DNA from: Alkalicoccobacillus gibsonii
GTDB lineage: Bacteria; Bacillota; Bacilli; Bacillales; Bacillaceae_D
Length of the DNA stretch: 64,000 bases
NCBI RefSeq assembly: GCF_016798245.1
Contig: NZ_JAEUZA010000001.1
Span: 170,221-234,220, forward strand
Reading direction: 5' to 3'
The notes below the pieces were generated by a model that did not search any database, was not told the origin of the DNA, and was given only the letters and a program-made list of their open reading frames with translations. Shown here in pieces: positions 45,842-55,579 of this stretch (position 1 is its first letter; each line of letters starts with the position of its first letter). A program made the position numbers and the translations under genes.

Positions 45842-46714
45842 TTGAAAGAATCGTGGCAGTATAAAGTCTTTAAAGTGTTTAATATCACTTTTTTACTAAT
45901 CATCATGTTTCTGACCTTCTATCCATTTTTAAACGTTGTTGCTCAGTCATTTAGCGGCGAATCGTATATAAATGCTGGAGAAGTAAATTTAATCCCAAAA
46001 GGCTTTAATGTAGAAACATACAAAACGGTTATGAATGATTCAATGTTTTGGAACAGCTACAAAAATACAGTGGTTTATACGGTTGTTGCGACCGCCATTT
46101 CCATGTTTATGACGACAATCTTCGCCTATGCGTTAGCAAAAAAGAGGCTGATGGGAAGAAGCTTCTTTACGGCATTTGCGGTGTTCACCATGTTTTTTAA
46201 TGGGGGACTAATTCCTAACTATGTGCTCATTCAAACTTTAGGTTTTGGTAATACAATCTGGGCAATTGTGGTACCTGGTGCCATAAGCGTATTTAACCTA
46301 CTGATTATGAAAGCGTTTTTTCAAAATATGCCTGAAGAACTTGAGGAAGCGGCAGCTATTGATGGTCTAGGCACGTACCGTATTTTGTTAAAAGTAGTAT
46401 TACCACTATCTAAAGCTGTGCTCGCAACCATGACATTATTTTACGCAGTAGGTAACTGGAATTCATGGTTTAGTGCATTTCTATATTTAGATAAGCAAGA
46501 AATGTTTCCTGTAACGATTTACTTACGAAATTTAATTACAGATGCAACAGGTGGTCTTTCTTCTGGAGCAACTAGTGCGGATAACTTAACTCAGATAGCA
46601 TCAAACATAAAATCAGTGACGATGGTACTAACAGTATTGCCTATTATCATGGTCTATCCGTACATCCAAAAATATTTTGTATCGGGCATAATGTTAGGTT
46701 CGGTAAAACAATAA
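45842..46714 (+). CDS. Oligosaccharide ABC permease (LplC type)
   Basis: A 290-residue MalG-like permease with six membrane segments and the EAA loop EEAAAIDGLGTYRILLKVVL near residue 180. The family motif FNGGLIPNYVLIQTLG is near 120. It starts at TTG 45842 after AAGGAGG, 12 bases behind the first permease gene. It forms the channel with the preceding subunit. Confidence 0.92.
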   Translation: MKESWQYKVFKVFNITFLLIIMFLTFYPFLNVVAQSFSGESYINAGEVNLIPKGFNVETYKTVMNDSMFWNSYKNTVVYTVVATAISMFMTTIFAYALAKKRLMGRSFFTAFAVFTMFFNGGLIPNYVLIQTLGFGNTIWAIVVPGAISVFNLLIMKAFFQNMPEELEEAAAIDGLGTYRILLKVVLPLSKAVLATMTLFYAVGNWNSWFSAFLYLDKQEMFPVTIYLRNLITDATGGLSSGATSADNLTQIASNIKSVTMVLTVLPIIMVYPYIQKYFVSGIMLGSVKQ

Positions 46715-46734
46715 CATTTTTAGGGGGAGTATAT

Positions 46735-48354
46735 ATGAAAAGAAAGACATCTGTTTTTGGTGCTATTGTGGGATCCGCTGTTCTTATGGCCGCTTGTACG
46801 GGGGAGACAAGTACTGATTCAGAAGTAGAAGTTTCGTCTATCGGCGCTATGGATGAATTCAAAGTCGGAGATTCGTTTAAAGCAACCGAACCTATAACCT
46901 TTCCAATATTATATAGTGAACACCCCAATTATCCGTTTAAACGAGACTGGTTGTTCTTTGAAGAGCTTGAGAAACGCACGAATATTACGTTTGATGAAAC
47001 CCTTGTACCGATGAGTGATTACGAACAAAAGCGTAGTTTACTTGTTAGTTCAGGAGACGCACCTTTAATCCTTCCTAAGACCTATCCAGGGCAAGAGTCA
47101 GCATTTGTGTCATCTGGTGCTATTCTACCGGTAAGTGAATATGTAGATATGATGCCACATTTTTTAGATAAGGTTGAAAAATGGGATATGGAAGAAGAAC
47201 TGGATGGATTGCGTCAAGAGGACGGGAAGTTCTACTTGCTGCCAGGATTACATGAAGAAGTAAGACCTGATTATACTTTAGCTATTAGAACGGACATTTT
47301 TGAGGAACAAAATTTGGAGATTCCAGAAACCTGGGATGACCTGCTTGAATCCTTGAGAGTACTGAAAGAAGCTTATCCAGATATCACACCATTTTCTGAT
47401 CGCTATAATTTTAATAGTACGTTAAATGTAGCGGCTACACCTTTTGGCACGATTGGAGGGTGGGGACTGTCTTCAGGACTCTCATTCAATCACGAAGTCG
47501 ATGCGTTTGAATATAGTCCAGCATCAAATGAGTATAAGGAGTTACTGACTTACTTCCATACAATGGTTGATGAAGGGTTGTTAGATCGTGAGAGTTTTAC
47601 TCAGGATGATGAACAGGCTATCCAAAAGTTTGTAACAGGCAACTCCTTTGTTATAAACGCTAATTCACAAGATATTGTGACGTATCGTAACAGTTTAGAT
47701 GATCGCTTAGGTGAGGGTGAATACTCCATCTCAAAAATCCCTGTACCTGCAGGGCCTGCCGGAAATGTTCAAGGAGGAGGTCGATTTGAAAATGGGATCA
47801 TGATATCTTCCAAAGCAGTAGAAAATGAGAATTTTGAAGCGATGATGCAGTTTATAGACTGGTTATGGTATAGCGATGAAGGATTAGAGTTTGCCAAATG
47901 GGGAGTTGAAGGTGAAACCTTTACAAAATCAGAGGATGGAACTCGTACCTTAACTGAAGACATTGATTATATTGGAATGAATCCAGAGGGATCGAAGGCT
48001 CTTAATGTTGATTTTGGATTTGCAAATGGGGTATTTGCCTACGGAGGAGCTACTGAACTTACGCGTTCGATTATGAGTGACGAGGAAATCGAATTCCAAG
48101 AGGTAATGTCAGAAAAAGATAGAGTAGATCCAAACCCTCCTGTTCCTTATTCTGACGAAGTGAGAGAGAGAGCAACATTGCTAAGTACACCTTTAAAAGA
48201 CTTTGTTGAACAATCAACATTGCAATTTATTCTTGGTTCAAGAGATCTTAGTGAATTTGATCAATATGTAGAAGAATTACGAGGAAGAGGTATGGATGAA
48301 TTTGTAGATCTCTCAAATGAAGCGTACCAAAACTACAAAGAAAATGTCGAATAA
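46735..48354 (+). CDS. Extracellular sugar-binding lipoprotein (LplA/AguE type)
   Basis: A 539-residue solute-binding protein with a lipoprotein signal (AVLMAAC, Cys21). The long LplA/YtcQ-type fold includes FKRDWLFFEELEKRTNITF and IPETWDDLLESLRVLKEAYP. It binds the oligosaccharide at the cell surface for the two permeases upstream. The neighbouring GH67 and GH43 genes point to aldotetraouronic acid or similar xylan fragments (inference). A stem-loop lies directly behind the stop. Confidence 0.92.
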   Translation: MKRKTSVFGAIVGSAVLMAACTGETSTDSEVEVSSIGAMDEFKVGDSFKATEPITFPILYSEHPNYPFKRDWLFFEELEKRTNITFDETLVPMSDYEQKRSLLVSSGDAPLILPKTYPGQESAFVSSGAILPVSEYVDMMPHFLDKVEKWDMEEELDGLRQEDGKFYLLPGLHEEVRPDYTLAIRTDIFEEQNLEIPETWDDLLESLRVLKEAYPDITPFSDRYNFNSTLNVAATPFGTIGGWGLSSGLSFNHEVDAFEYSPASNEYKELLTYFHTMVDEGLLDRESFTQDDEQAIQKFVTGNSFVINANSQDIVTYRNSLDDRLGEGEYSISKIPVPAGPAGNVQGGGRFENGIMISSKAVENENFEAMMQFIDWLWYSDEGLEFAKWGVEGETFTKSEDGTRTLTEDIDYIGMNPEGSKALNVDFGFANGVFAYGGATELTRSIMSDEEIEFQEVMSEKDRVDPNPPVPYSDEVRERATLLSTPLKDFVEQSTLQFILGSRDLSEFDQYVEELRGRGMDEFVDLSNEAYQNYKENVE

Positions 48355-48363
48355 AATGGCTAT

Positions 48364-48392
48364 AGAAGCTGTCTGTCTTGCAGGCAGCTTCT
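48364..48392 (+). other. Intercistronic stem-loop without a T run
   Basis: AGAAGCTGTCTG (48364-48375) pairs with CAGGCAGCTTCT (48381-48392), with one G-U pair, around five bases. No T run follows. It may stabilise the 3' end of the upstream transporter mRNA, keeping the binding protein abundant, rather than terminate. Confidence 0.7.
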
Positions 48393-48413
48393 GTTCTAGA
48401 AAGGGTGGAAAAA

Positions 48414-49109
48414 ATGAATTCGCCTAGACAACAGGAATTTGGAAGCGGTTTTTTGTATCAATTTACGAATCGAGTGTATTGGTTAATCATCCTAAATCTA
48501 TGGTTTATCATTTCAAATAGTCCACTACTATTTATTCTATTAGTCCTTGAACCAAGTCTGTCTAATATCTCTCTCTATTATCTTGCTTCAATCCCGTTTG
48601 GGCCGGCACTAGCAGCCCTTTTATATTCAACACTGAAATATATTCAAGAAAATGAAGAATCTCCAACTCGAGATTTTATCCATGCTTACAAAGTTAATTT
48701 TAAAGACACTTTAAAATTTTGGGTGCCAATCGTAACGTTTCTAAGTATCAGCATCGTGAATCTTCAATATTTATCACAACAGCCATCTACTATGAATGAG
48801 ATGATGTCTTTGGCTTTGTTAATCCTTCTCTTCTTTTTATTCCTGATAACGATCCAATTATTTATTATTAATGCCAAATTCTCTTTTAAAACAAAAGACT
48901 TGTTTAAGTTAGCAATGTACAGCAGCTTTAAGCAACTAAAAATTACAACCGGTAATGCGGCCATTTTGTTTTTATTTTGGGTGCTACTGGCTAGCACATC
49001 GGATTTTCTTATTCTTTTTTTAGGAAGTCTTCTAGCTTATCTTCTCATGTTAAACAGTCGAAAATTATTACGTTCAATTGAGAATGAATTTTGTCAGACA
49101 AATACATAA
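48414..49109 (+). CDS. DUF624/YesL-family membrane protein
   Basis: A 231-residue membrane protein with about five to six hydrophobic segments and the DUF624 start pattern [19 protein letters not shown] near residue 13, followed by [14 protein letters not shown]. YesL-like genes recur in operons for plant cell-wall oligosaccharides next to LplABC-type transporters. The function is not established; an accessory role in transport is a reasonable guess. ATG 48414 after AAGGGTGG. Confidence 0.88.
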   Translation: MNSPRQQEFGSGFLYQFTNRVYWLIILNLWFIISNSPLLFILLVLEPSLSNISLYYLASIPFGPALAALLYSTLKYIQENEESPTRDFIHAYKVNFKDTLKFWVPIVTFLSISIVNLQYLSQQPSTMNEMMSLALLILLFFLFLITIQLFIINAKFSFKTKDLFKLAMYSSFKQLKITTGNAAILFLFWVLLASTSDFLILFLGSLLAYLLMLNSRKLLRSIENEFCQTNT

Positions 49110-49128
49110 AAAAGGAGAGGTGAATGAA

Positions 49129-51129
49129 ATGCAAAATCAGAATTTCACATCCTGCTGGCTTCCTGATGGCAGGAGGGAGAAGCGTTCTAACAAACTTATT
49201 GTCACTATTCTTTCAAAGGCGGAGGTAATAAGAAGAGTCTGTCACACGTATTTAAGTCATTTATTTGAGGGATCCCATATTGGAACAGAGTTGAATAGCC
49301 AAGATGAGATCGTTATAGGAACCTATGAAGCAACAGCTCAAGCTTGCACGAACGATATGCAGGTTGATGGGTTTGAATTGAGACAGGAGCAAGGCAAGAC
49401 CTATATTTTGTCTCACTCTGATCAAGGATTACTATATGGGACTTTTTATTTTATCGAGCAGCTTCAACTCGGAATGAAAATCGAGGATATGAGTGTCATC
49501 CAGAATCCAGCTACTACAATACGAATGCTAAATCATTGGGACAACATGGATGGTTCAATTGAGAGAGGGTATGCAGGTCGTTCTATTTTCTTTGAAGACA
49601 ATAAACTATCCTATGACAAAGATCGCATTCAACAGTATGCGGATTTACTTTCTTCTGTTGGAATTAATAAGATCTGTATTAACAATGTGAATGTACATCA
49701 AGTGGAGTCGAGATTAATTGAAGCAGATATGTTAATTGAGCTGCAACATCTAGCAGAAATTTTCAGAGGAAACTATATAACGATGTTTCTGAGTATCAAT
49801 TTTGCCTCTCCAATCGAAATTGGGGGACTAAAGACAGCGGATCCCCTTGATTCAACTGTTGAAGAGTGGTGGAGAAAACAAACGAAATTAATTTATCAAA
49901 AAATTCCAGACTTTGGTGGATTTATTGTTAAAGCTGATTCTGAGCATCGACCAGGACCATTTACGTATGGGAGAACACATGCAGATGGCGCAAACATGCT
50001 GGCTAAGGCTTTAGCTCCTTTTAACGGAACTGTCTTTTGGCGTTGCTTTGTATATGATTGCTTGCAGGATTGGCGTGATCGTTCAACGGATCGAGCGAGA
50101 GCAGCCTATGATCATTTTAAAAAGCTTGATGGGTTGTTCGATGAGAATGTAATCCTTCAAATAAAAAATGGACCAATGGATTTTCAAGTCAGAGAGCCGG
50201 TTTCTCCTTTAATAGGAGCGCTTGAGAAAACAAATTATGTTATGGAGTTCCAAGTAACGCAAGAATACACAGGTCAACAAATAGACCTTTTTTACTTAGT
50301 GCCTCAATGGAAGGAAGTTCTGGATTTCGATACACATTTAAAAGGAAAAGGAACAACTGTTTCAGAGATACTATCGGGGAATCTACACAAATCATTGCAA
50401 ACAGGGATAACTGCGGTTGTAAATGTGGGGAGAGATGACAATTGGACGGGTCATGAATTTGCTCAAGCAAATCTTTATGGGTATGGAAAGCTTTCTTGGG
50501 ATCCGACTTTCAAGACTGAGAAGCTAATGAAAGATTGGGTACAAATCACGTTTCCCTTTGTAAAAGATTCTGCAAAAAGATTAATTGAAGAGATGTTAAA
50601 TCGCTCGTGGATCATCTATGAAAAATATACATGTCCTCTTGGCGTAGGGTGGATGGTGAAAACTGGGCATCATTATGGACCAGATGTGAACGGATATGAA
50701 TACAGTCCATGGGGAACGTACCATTTCTCAGATCGTAATGGACTAGGTGTAGATCGAACAAAGAGTGGAAGTAATTATATTGAACAGTATTCAAAAGCTG
50801 TTAGCGAGCTGTATGGAAACCTTAATAGTTGTCCTGATAATCTACTTCTTTTTTTTCATCACGTTCCTTATACACACCCGTTGCATTCAGGAAAAACAGT
50901 CATCCAGCATATTTATGACTCCCATTTTGAAGGTGTTGAGGATGTCAAACACATCATTAATGAATGGACTAAAGAAAAGGTAAACCTGCCGGACGATCTA
51001 TACTCCCATATCAATCAAAAATTAAATAGTCAACTTACTAATGCAATTGAATGGAGAGATAAGATTAACACGTATTTTTATCGTATGTCAGGAATTCCAG
51101 ATGAATATCAGCGTTTAATATATGGATAA
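49129..51129 (+). CDS. aguA: GH67 alpha-glucuronidase
   Basis: AguA removes (4-O-methyl)glucuronic acid from the non-reducing end of aldouronates. The 666-residue intracellular protein has the GH67 core. The proton donor is Glu272 in [11 protein letters not shown]. The paired acids are Asp351 in [11 protein letters not shown] and Glu379 in VTQEYTG. Spacing of 79 and 28 residues equals that of the Geobacillus enzyme (285/364/392). AAAGGAGAGG eight bases before the ATG at 49129 sets the start. It cooperates with XynB encoded at the operon head. Confidence 0.96.
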   Translation: MQNQNFTSCWLPDGRREKRSNKLIVTILSKAEVIRRVCHTYLSHLFEGSHIGTELNSQDEIVIGTYEATAQACTNDMQVDGFELRQEQGKTYILSHSDQGLLYGTFYFIEQLQLGMKIEDMSVIQNPATTIRMLNHWDNMDGSIERGYAGRSIFFEDNKLSYDKDRIQQYADLLSSVGINKICINNVNVHQVESRLIEADMLIELQHLAEIFRGNYITMFLSINFASPIEIGGLKTADPLDSTVEEWWRKQTKLIYQKIPDFGGFIVKADSEHRPGPFTYGRTHADGANMLAKALAPFNGTVFWRCFVYDCLQDWRDRSTDRARAAYDHFKKLDGLFDENVILQIKNGPMDFQVREPVSPLIGALEKTNYVMEFQVTQEYTGQQIDLFYLVPQWKEVLDFDTHLKGKGTTVSEILSGNLHKSLQTGITAVVNVGRDDNWTGHEFAQANLYGYGKLSWDPTFKTEKLMKDWVQITFPFVKDSAKRLIEEMLNRSWIIYEKYTCPLGVGWMVKTGHHYGPDVNGYEYSPWGTYHFSDRNGLGVDRTKSGSNYIEQYSKAVSELYGNLNSCPDNLLLFFHHVPYTHPLHSGKTVIQHIYDSHFEGVEDVKHIINEWTKEKVNLPDDLYSHINQKLNSQLTNAIEWRDKINTYFYRMSGIPDEYQRLIYG

Positions 51130-51169
51130 TGAACAAACAATTGAACGTATCTAAGCACTTTGTGGATGG

Positions 51170-51204
51170 AACGGAATATCAATCTCCGTTTTATCTTTTT
51201 TTTA
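51170..51204 (+). terminator. Probable terminator of the aldouronate operon
   Basis: AACGGA (51170-51175) pairs with TCCGTT (51185-51190), followed by TTATC and a run of eight T. Short stem but good T run. Confidence 0.6.
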
Positions 51205-51277
51205 GCGTCTTATATTTGACTAAAAGCAGACATTACTCATAAACTAAGCAAGCATGCATAGATTGAATTATCCCTAC

Positions 51278-51306
51278 TTGACAGATATGAATAACGGGAT
51301 TAGAAT
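51278..51306 (+). promoter_or_regulatory. Sigma-A promoter of the cystine transporter
   Basis: TTGACA (51278-51283), 17 bases, TAGAAT (51301-51306). Confidence 0.85.
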
Positions 51307-51340
51307 AACAAAGCTATCATTATTTAAGGAGTGAACAAAA

Positions 51341-52738
51341 CTGGATACTTTGTATGTTGTCATTATTTTAGCTGTTCTTCTTGGATTTGTTGGGTTGCTT
51401 TTCTATATGCAGAAAAAGCATATCTCCTTCTCCAAGCGTGTATTCACAGGTCTTGGGCTTGGAATTGTGTTTGGTCTAGCCCTTCAATTTTTGTTTGAAC
51501 CGGACTCATTTGTTATTGAAACATCGGCAGATTGGATGAGTATTATTGGAAGTGGGTATGTACGATTCTTACAAATGATTGTCATGCCACTTGTCTTTAT
51601 CTCGATTCTTTCAGCCTTTACTCGACTAACGTTCACGAGTAACCTGGGGAAAATTAGTGCACTTATTTTAGGAACATTGATTGCGACGACAGCGATAGCT
51701 GCGACAATCGGAATTGCTTCTGCATCGCTATTTGATTTAAATGCAGATCAGATCACGCAAGGTGAAGCAGAAACAAGCCGTGGATCATCGCTTGAGGAAA
51801 CATCTGCTGGTATTCAAGCGGATACTTTACCACAACAAATTATTGAGCTAATCCCGTCCAATCCGTTTCTGGACTTTACAGGTCAGCGTGCAACATCTAC
51901 GATCGCTGTTGTTATCTTTGCTGCTTTTCTTGGTTTAGCTTATCTTGGCATTAAACGTAAGCAGCCTGAACAAGCAGAGCATTTTGCTAAGATTACTGAA
52001 ACGGTGTATGCCATTGTCATGCGCGTTGTTACATTAATTCTTCGCTTAACTCCATACGGGGTACTTGCGATTATGACTCGTACGGTAGCAACAAGTGATT
52101 TAAACGCGATTGTTAGTTTAGGCGAATTTGTAGCAGCTTCTTATGTTGCACTTATTGCCATGTTCTTAGTTCATCTAATTATCTTAGCTGTAATTGGTTT
52201 AAGTCCAGTTACATATTTGAAAAAAGCATTTCCGGTGCTGGCTTTTGCATTCACATCAAGAACGAGTGCTGGTGCCCTACCAATGAACATTCAAACACAA
52301 AAACAATTAGGTGTACCTGAAGGGATTGCTAACTTTGCTGGTTCGTTTGGTCTTTCAATTGGACAGAATGGTTGCGCAGGTATTTATCCTGCAATGCTAG
52401 CTGTTATGATCGCACCGACTGTCGGTATTAATCCACTTGCACCAGACTTCTTGATTTTCTTAATCTTCGTTGTTGCGATTAGTTCGTTTGGTGTAGCTGG
52501 AGTTGGAGGCGGAGCAACCTTTGCAGCCATCCTTGTTCTTTCTGCACTTGACTTACCAATTGCTTTAGCTGGTGTCTTAATCTCAGTTGAACCATTAATT
52601 GATATGGGACGTACAGCACTTAACGTAAGCGGAAGTATGGTTTCTGGTTTATTTACAAGTAAGGTAACAAAGCAAATTGATCGTTCTGTTTATAATGATC
52701 CAAACAGACGCTTAGATACACAGGAACTAGAAGCTTAA
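51341..52738 (+). CDS. tcyP: L-cystine:cation symporter TcyP, probable CTG start
   Basis: A 465-residue sodium/dicarboxylate-symporter-family protein closest in pattern to TcyP. The start is followed by membrane segments and YYMQ-like FYMQKKHISFSKRVFTGLGLG, GSGYVRFLQMIVMPLVFISI, the substrate loop AFTSRTSAGALPMNIQ and GQNGCAGIYPAM. AAGGAG (51326-51331) is correctly placed for CTG 51341, giving MDTLYVVIILAV, like the MNTL-type start of B. subtilis TcyP. The next start, TTG 51350, is 18 bases from the site. CymR, encoded at 14298, is the likely repressor. Confidence 0.92.
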   Translation: MDTLYVVIILAVLLGFVGLLFYMQKKHISFSKRVFTGLGLGIVFGLALQFLFEPDSFVIETSADWMSIIGSGYVRFLQMIVMPLVFISILSAFTRLTFTSNLGKISALILGTLIATTAIAATIGIASASLFDLNADQITQGEAETSRGSSLEETSAGIQADTLPQQIIELIPSNPFLDFTGQRATSTIAVVIFAAFLGLAYLGIKRKQPEQAEHFAKITETVYAIVMRVVTLILRLTPYGVLAIMTRTVATSDLNAIVSLGEFVAASYVALIAMFLVHLIILAVIGLSPVTYLKKAFPVLAFAFTSRTSAGALPMNIQTQKQLGVPEGIANFAGSFGLSIGQNGCAGIYPAMLAVMIAPTVGINPLAPDFLIFLIFVVAISSFGVAGVGGGATFAAILVLSALDLPIALAGVLISVEPLIDMGRTALNVSGSMVSGLFTSKVTKQIDRSVYNDPNRRLDTQELEA

Positions 52739-52749
52739 TATCTTTTTAA

Positions 52750-52789
52750 GGCGAGCATCTCATCAATTGATGGGTGTTCGTCTTTTTTT
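52750..52789 (+). terminator. Terminator after tcyP
   Basis: GGCGAGCATCTCATCAA (52750-52766) pairs with TTGATGGGTGTTCGTC with some G-U pairs, then seven T. Confidence 0.88.
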
Positions 52790-52862
52790 GTGCTTGTGCA
52801 TCAAGAATGGTTTTTACTGCATATACTAGGTTACAAGAGAAATGAAAGGGAGCGAATGGTGG

Positions 52863-53384
52863 ATGCAACCTAGGACATTTTACAATCTCCATCATAAGGA
52901 GATGTTGTTTGAGGACGTTTTTCGCAACATAAAATCATTTATGGAGCAACAACCGATCGCGGATTATAAGCTGATGCTCGGAACGGATTCTCAGGTTCAC
53001 CCTAGACTAACTCGGTTTATTACTGGTATCGTCATACAACGGTTGGGTCGTGGTGTATGGGCTTGTGCAACAAAAACGATTGTGGAACGTAAAATGACGC
53101 AGCTTCATGAACGAATCTCCTATGAAACCTCGCTAACAGAAGAAATAGCTTCACTCTTTACAGAGCACCACAAGGATGAACTTATTCAATTGATTCTCCC
53201 TCATATCTACGATGGTGCTACCTTTTCCATTGAAGGACACATTGACATCGGAGCAGGCAAAAAAAATCGTACAAGGGAATTTGTACGAGAAATGACAGGA
53301 CGTATTGAGTCGTCGGGGCTTGAGCCGAAAATCAAACCAGATTCATTTGTTGCCAGTAGCTATGCGAATCGTTATACAAAGTAA
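52863..53384 (+). CDS. YkuK-like DUF458 protein (RNase H-like fold)
   Basis: A 173-residue cytoplasmic protein with the DUF458 features MLGTDSQVHPRLTRFITGIV near residue 33 and EGHIDIGAGKKNRTREFVRE near 130. This family (B. subtilis YkuK) is predicted to have an RNase H-like fold, with the Asp in GTDSQ as a candidate metal ligand. Biological role unknown. GAAAGGGAG before ATG 52863; an ATG 21 bases upstream would overlap that site. Confidence 0.87.
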   Translation: MQPRTFYNLHHKEMLFEDVFRNIKSFMEQQPIADYKLMLGTDSQVHPRLTRFITGIVIQRLGRGVWACATKTIVERKMTQLHERISYETSLTEEIASLFTEHHKDELIQLILPHIYDGATFSIEGHIDIGAGKKNRTREFVREMTGRIESSGLEPKIKPDSFVASSYANRYTK

Positions 53385-53480
53385 TAAAGTCTTTACGACT
53401 AGACAGAATGCACATCCTCACGTAGACTAACGTTGGTCTTAAAAACGTATGAACGTTGTTTATAAAGAGGAGAATAATCT

Positions 53481-54680
53481 ATGACACATAATCCTACCGG
53501 AAAAGAACGACTGGCATTAGCCTTCTTACTTAGTATGCTTGCGGTACTTGGTCCCCTGAATATTGATATGTATTTGCCGAGCTTTCCTGATATCGCAACA
53601 GATCTAAAAGCACGAGAATCACTTGTACAGCTAAGCTTGACGGCCTGTTTGTTTGGTCTTGCTGTTGGACAGGTTGTTGTTGGTCCAATAAGTGATTCAA
53701 CGGGAAGACGCAAACCACTTATAATATCAGTGCTTCTTTTTGCACTTGCTTCAATACTATGTGCACTTGCACCAAATATTACGTGGCTCATCATCGGCCG
53801 ATTCCTTCAAGGATTTACAGCTGCTGGTGGAGTAGTAATCTCACGAGCTGTGGTTCGAGACGTATTCAGTGGAACAGAGCTTACAAAATTTTTCGCCCTA
53901 TTAATGGTGATAAATGCAGTAGCTCCACTTGCTGCACCGATCGTTGGCGGAGCGATTTTATGGTTTCCATTCACGAACTGGAGTTCAATCTTCTACTTTC
54001 TTTCATTTGTTGGGTTGTTAATTGTTGCCATGGTGTTATGGAAGTTAAAAGAAAGCCATCCTCCCGAGCGTAGGACACCAAGTTCTTTATCATTCACCTT
54101 AAAAACATTTGGAGAACTATTTAGAGATCGATCTTTTATTGGATATGCGTTAACACTTGGTTTTGTACATGGAGGAAGCTTTGCTTATGTATCAGGTACA
54201 CCTTTTGTCTACCAAGGGATATACGGCGTCTCACCTCAAACCTTTAGTATATTGTTTGGAATAAACGGTCTGGCGATTATTAGTGGAACATGGATTGTCG
54301 GAAGGTTTGCAGGGAGAATTGCTGAGCGAGTCCTATTACGGTCGGGTGTGATTCTTGCTACATGTGCAACAACCTTCTTGCTTATCATGACAATCATTGA
54401 AGCTCCACTTGTATGGATTGTGGTTCCAATCTTTATTTACATGACAAGCATGGGAACGATTCTAACGACTTCTTATACATTAGGCATTAAAAAACAAGCG
54501 CACCGTGCCGGGACTGCAAGTGCCTTATTAGGTTTGTTTCCATTATTAATAGGCGCAATGGTCGCACCGCTTGTTGGACTTGCAGAAGCTTCGGCCGTTC
54601 CAATGGGTTTGATTTTGTTTAGTACATGTCTCGTTGCATTAGGATGTTTTTTCTTTATCACAACAAAGGAAGACGTTTAA
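53481..54680 (+). CDS. Bcr/CflA-family MFS drug efflux transporter
   Basis: A 399-residue 12-segment major facilitator of the DHA1 Bcr/CflA subgroup. Motif D-like LGPLNIDMYLPSFPDIA is near residue 22, motif A GPISDSTGRRKPL near 72 and motif C-like GFTAAGGVVISRAVVRDVF near 112. Proton-driven export of drugs or metabolites is expected; the substrate is not known. AGAGGAG precedes the ATG. No adjacent regulator. Confidence 0.92.
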   Translation: MTHNPTGKERLALAFLLSMLAVLGPLNIDMYLPSFPDIATDLKARESLVQLSLTACLFGLAVGQVVVGPISDSTGRRKPLIISVLLFALASILCALAPNITWLIIGRFLQGFTAAGGVVISRAVVRDVFSGTELTKFFALLMVINAVAPLAAPIVGGAILWFPFTNWSSIFYFLSFVGLLIVAMVLWKLKESHPPERRTPSSLSFTLKTFGELFRDRSFIGYALTLGFVHGGSFAYVSGTPFVYQGIYGVSPQTFSILFGINGLAIISGTWIVGRFAGRIAERVLLRSGVILATCATTFLLIMTIIEAPLVWIVVPIFIYMTSMGTILTTSYTLGIKKQAHRAGTASALLGLFPLLIGAMVAPLVGLAEASAVPMGLILFSTCLVALGCFFFITTKEDV

Positions 54681-54745
54681 AATTGCAGCAACTAGCCTGG
54701 CAGTGTATCATTTTTAATGTAGAGAAACCACATTAGGAGGCGCTT

Positions 54746-55444
54746 ATGACTCACACAGAGAAAGACATCAAATTGCACCTTATTCGTCACGGACAAACCA
54801 TCTTTAACTTTCAGGATAAAGTACAGGGCTGGTCAGATACGCCGTTAACCGAAACAGGACGCACTGTCGCAGCACGCCTAGGACGGGGTTTAAAGGGTAG
54901 AAGCATTGATGCGATCTATTCAAGTGACAGTGGTCGAGCCATTGAAACAGCAACACTTATTCAAGAAAATAGTGAGAAAAACGATATTGAATTAAATACG
55001 GTCAAAGGGCTAAGAGAAATGTACTTTGGAAATTATGAAGGTGGACCCAACCCGGTACTTTGGAATGAGGTTCGCGACAAGCTTTCTAATGGACAAGCTG
55101 CAGATAAAGAAGAGATGTACAATACAGCTGGGATTGATGAGATCTGCCAAGCGGTTTCACAGCTTGATCCGGAAGCAGAAGAGTGGGAAGTCTACACAAA
55201 AAGGCTGCTTGATTCCCTAAACGTTATTGTAGAAGATGCAGCGAAAAACGGGCATGAGAACATCTACATTGTCTCTCACGGACTTAGTATTCGTGTGATC
55301 TTACACATATTAAACTATAAACAAGGTCATTTAAAAATTGAAAACACAAGTATCTCAGAGCTTATTTACCGAGCTGGAGCTTTTCATACATTTGGTTCAG
55401 TGAATAATACGGATCTACTTGTTGAAACCATTGTTGCTGAATAA
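54746..55444 (+). CDS. Histidine phosphatase family protein
   Basis: A 232-residue phosphoglycerate-mutase-like phosphatase. The catalytic LIRHGQTIFN holds His15, followed by DKVQGWSDTPLTETGR, AIYSSDSGRAIETA and the second catalytic His in YIVSHGLSIRVIL near residue 175. Members act on small phosphates or as phosphatases of unknown target. ATG after AGGAGG. Ended by a strong terminator. Confidence 0.9.
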   Translation: MTHTEKDIKLHLIRHGQTIFNFQDKVQGWSDTPLTETGRTVAARLGRGLKGRSIDAIYSSDSGRAIETATLIQENSEKNDIELNTVKGLREMYFGNYEGGPNPVLWNEVRDKLSNGQAADKEEMYNTAGIDEICQAVSQLDPEAEEWEVYTKRLLDSLNVIVEDAAKNGHENIYIVSHGLSIRVILHILNYKQGHLKIENTSISELIYRAGAFHTFGSVNNTDLLVETIVAE

Positions 55445-55451
55445 CGACTTA

Positions 55452-55491
55452 AGAGCCTCTCCTTCGTATGAAGGAGAGGCTCTCTTTTTTT
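55452..55491 (+). terminator. Terminator after the histidine phosphatase
   Basis: AGAGCCTCTCCTTC (55452-55465), loop GTAT, GAAGGAGAGGCTCT (55470-55483), then seven T. Confidence 0.93.
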
Positions 55492-55579
55492 ACACAAATG
55501 CTTAATTTATGTATATAAAAGGATTTAAGAGAATGGAATCGAACTTATACATATATCTTACTTGAAAGGATGATATTGT

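Noticed and set aside
53409-53440. AGAC...GTCT inverted repeat ahead of the MFS transporter gene, as an operator
   Set aside because: Arms of only four to five bases with no adjacent regulator; not above chance.
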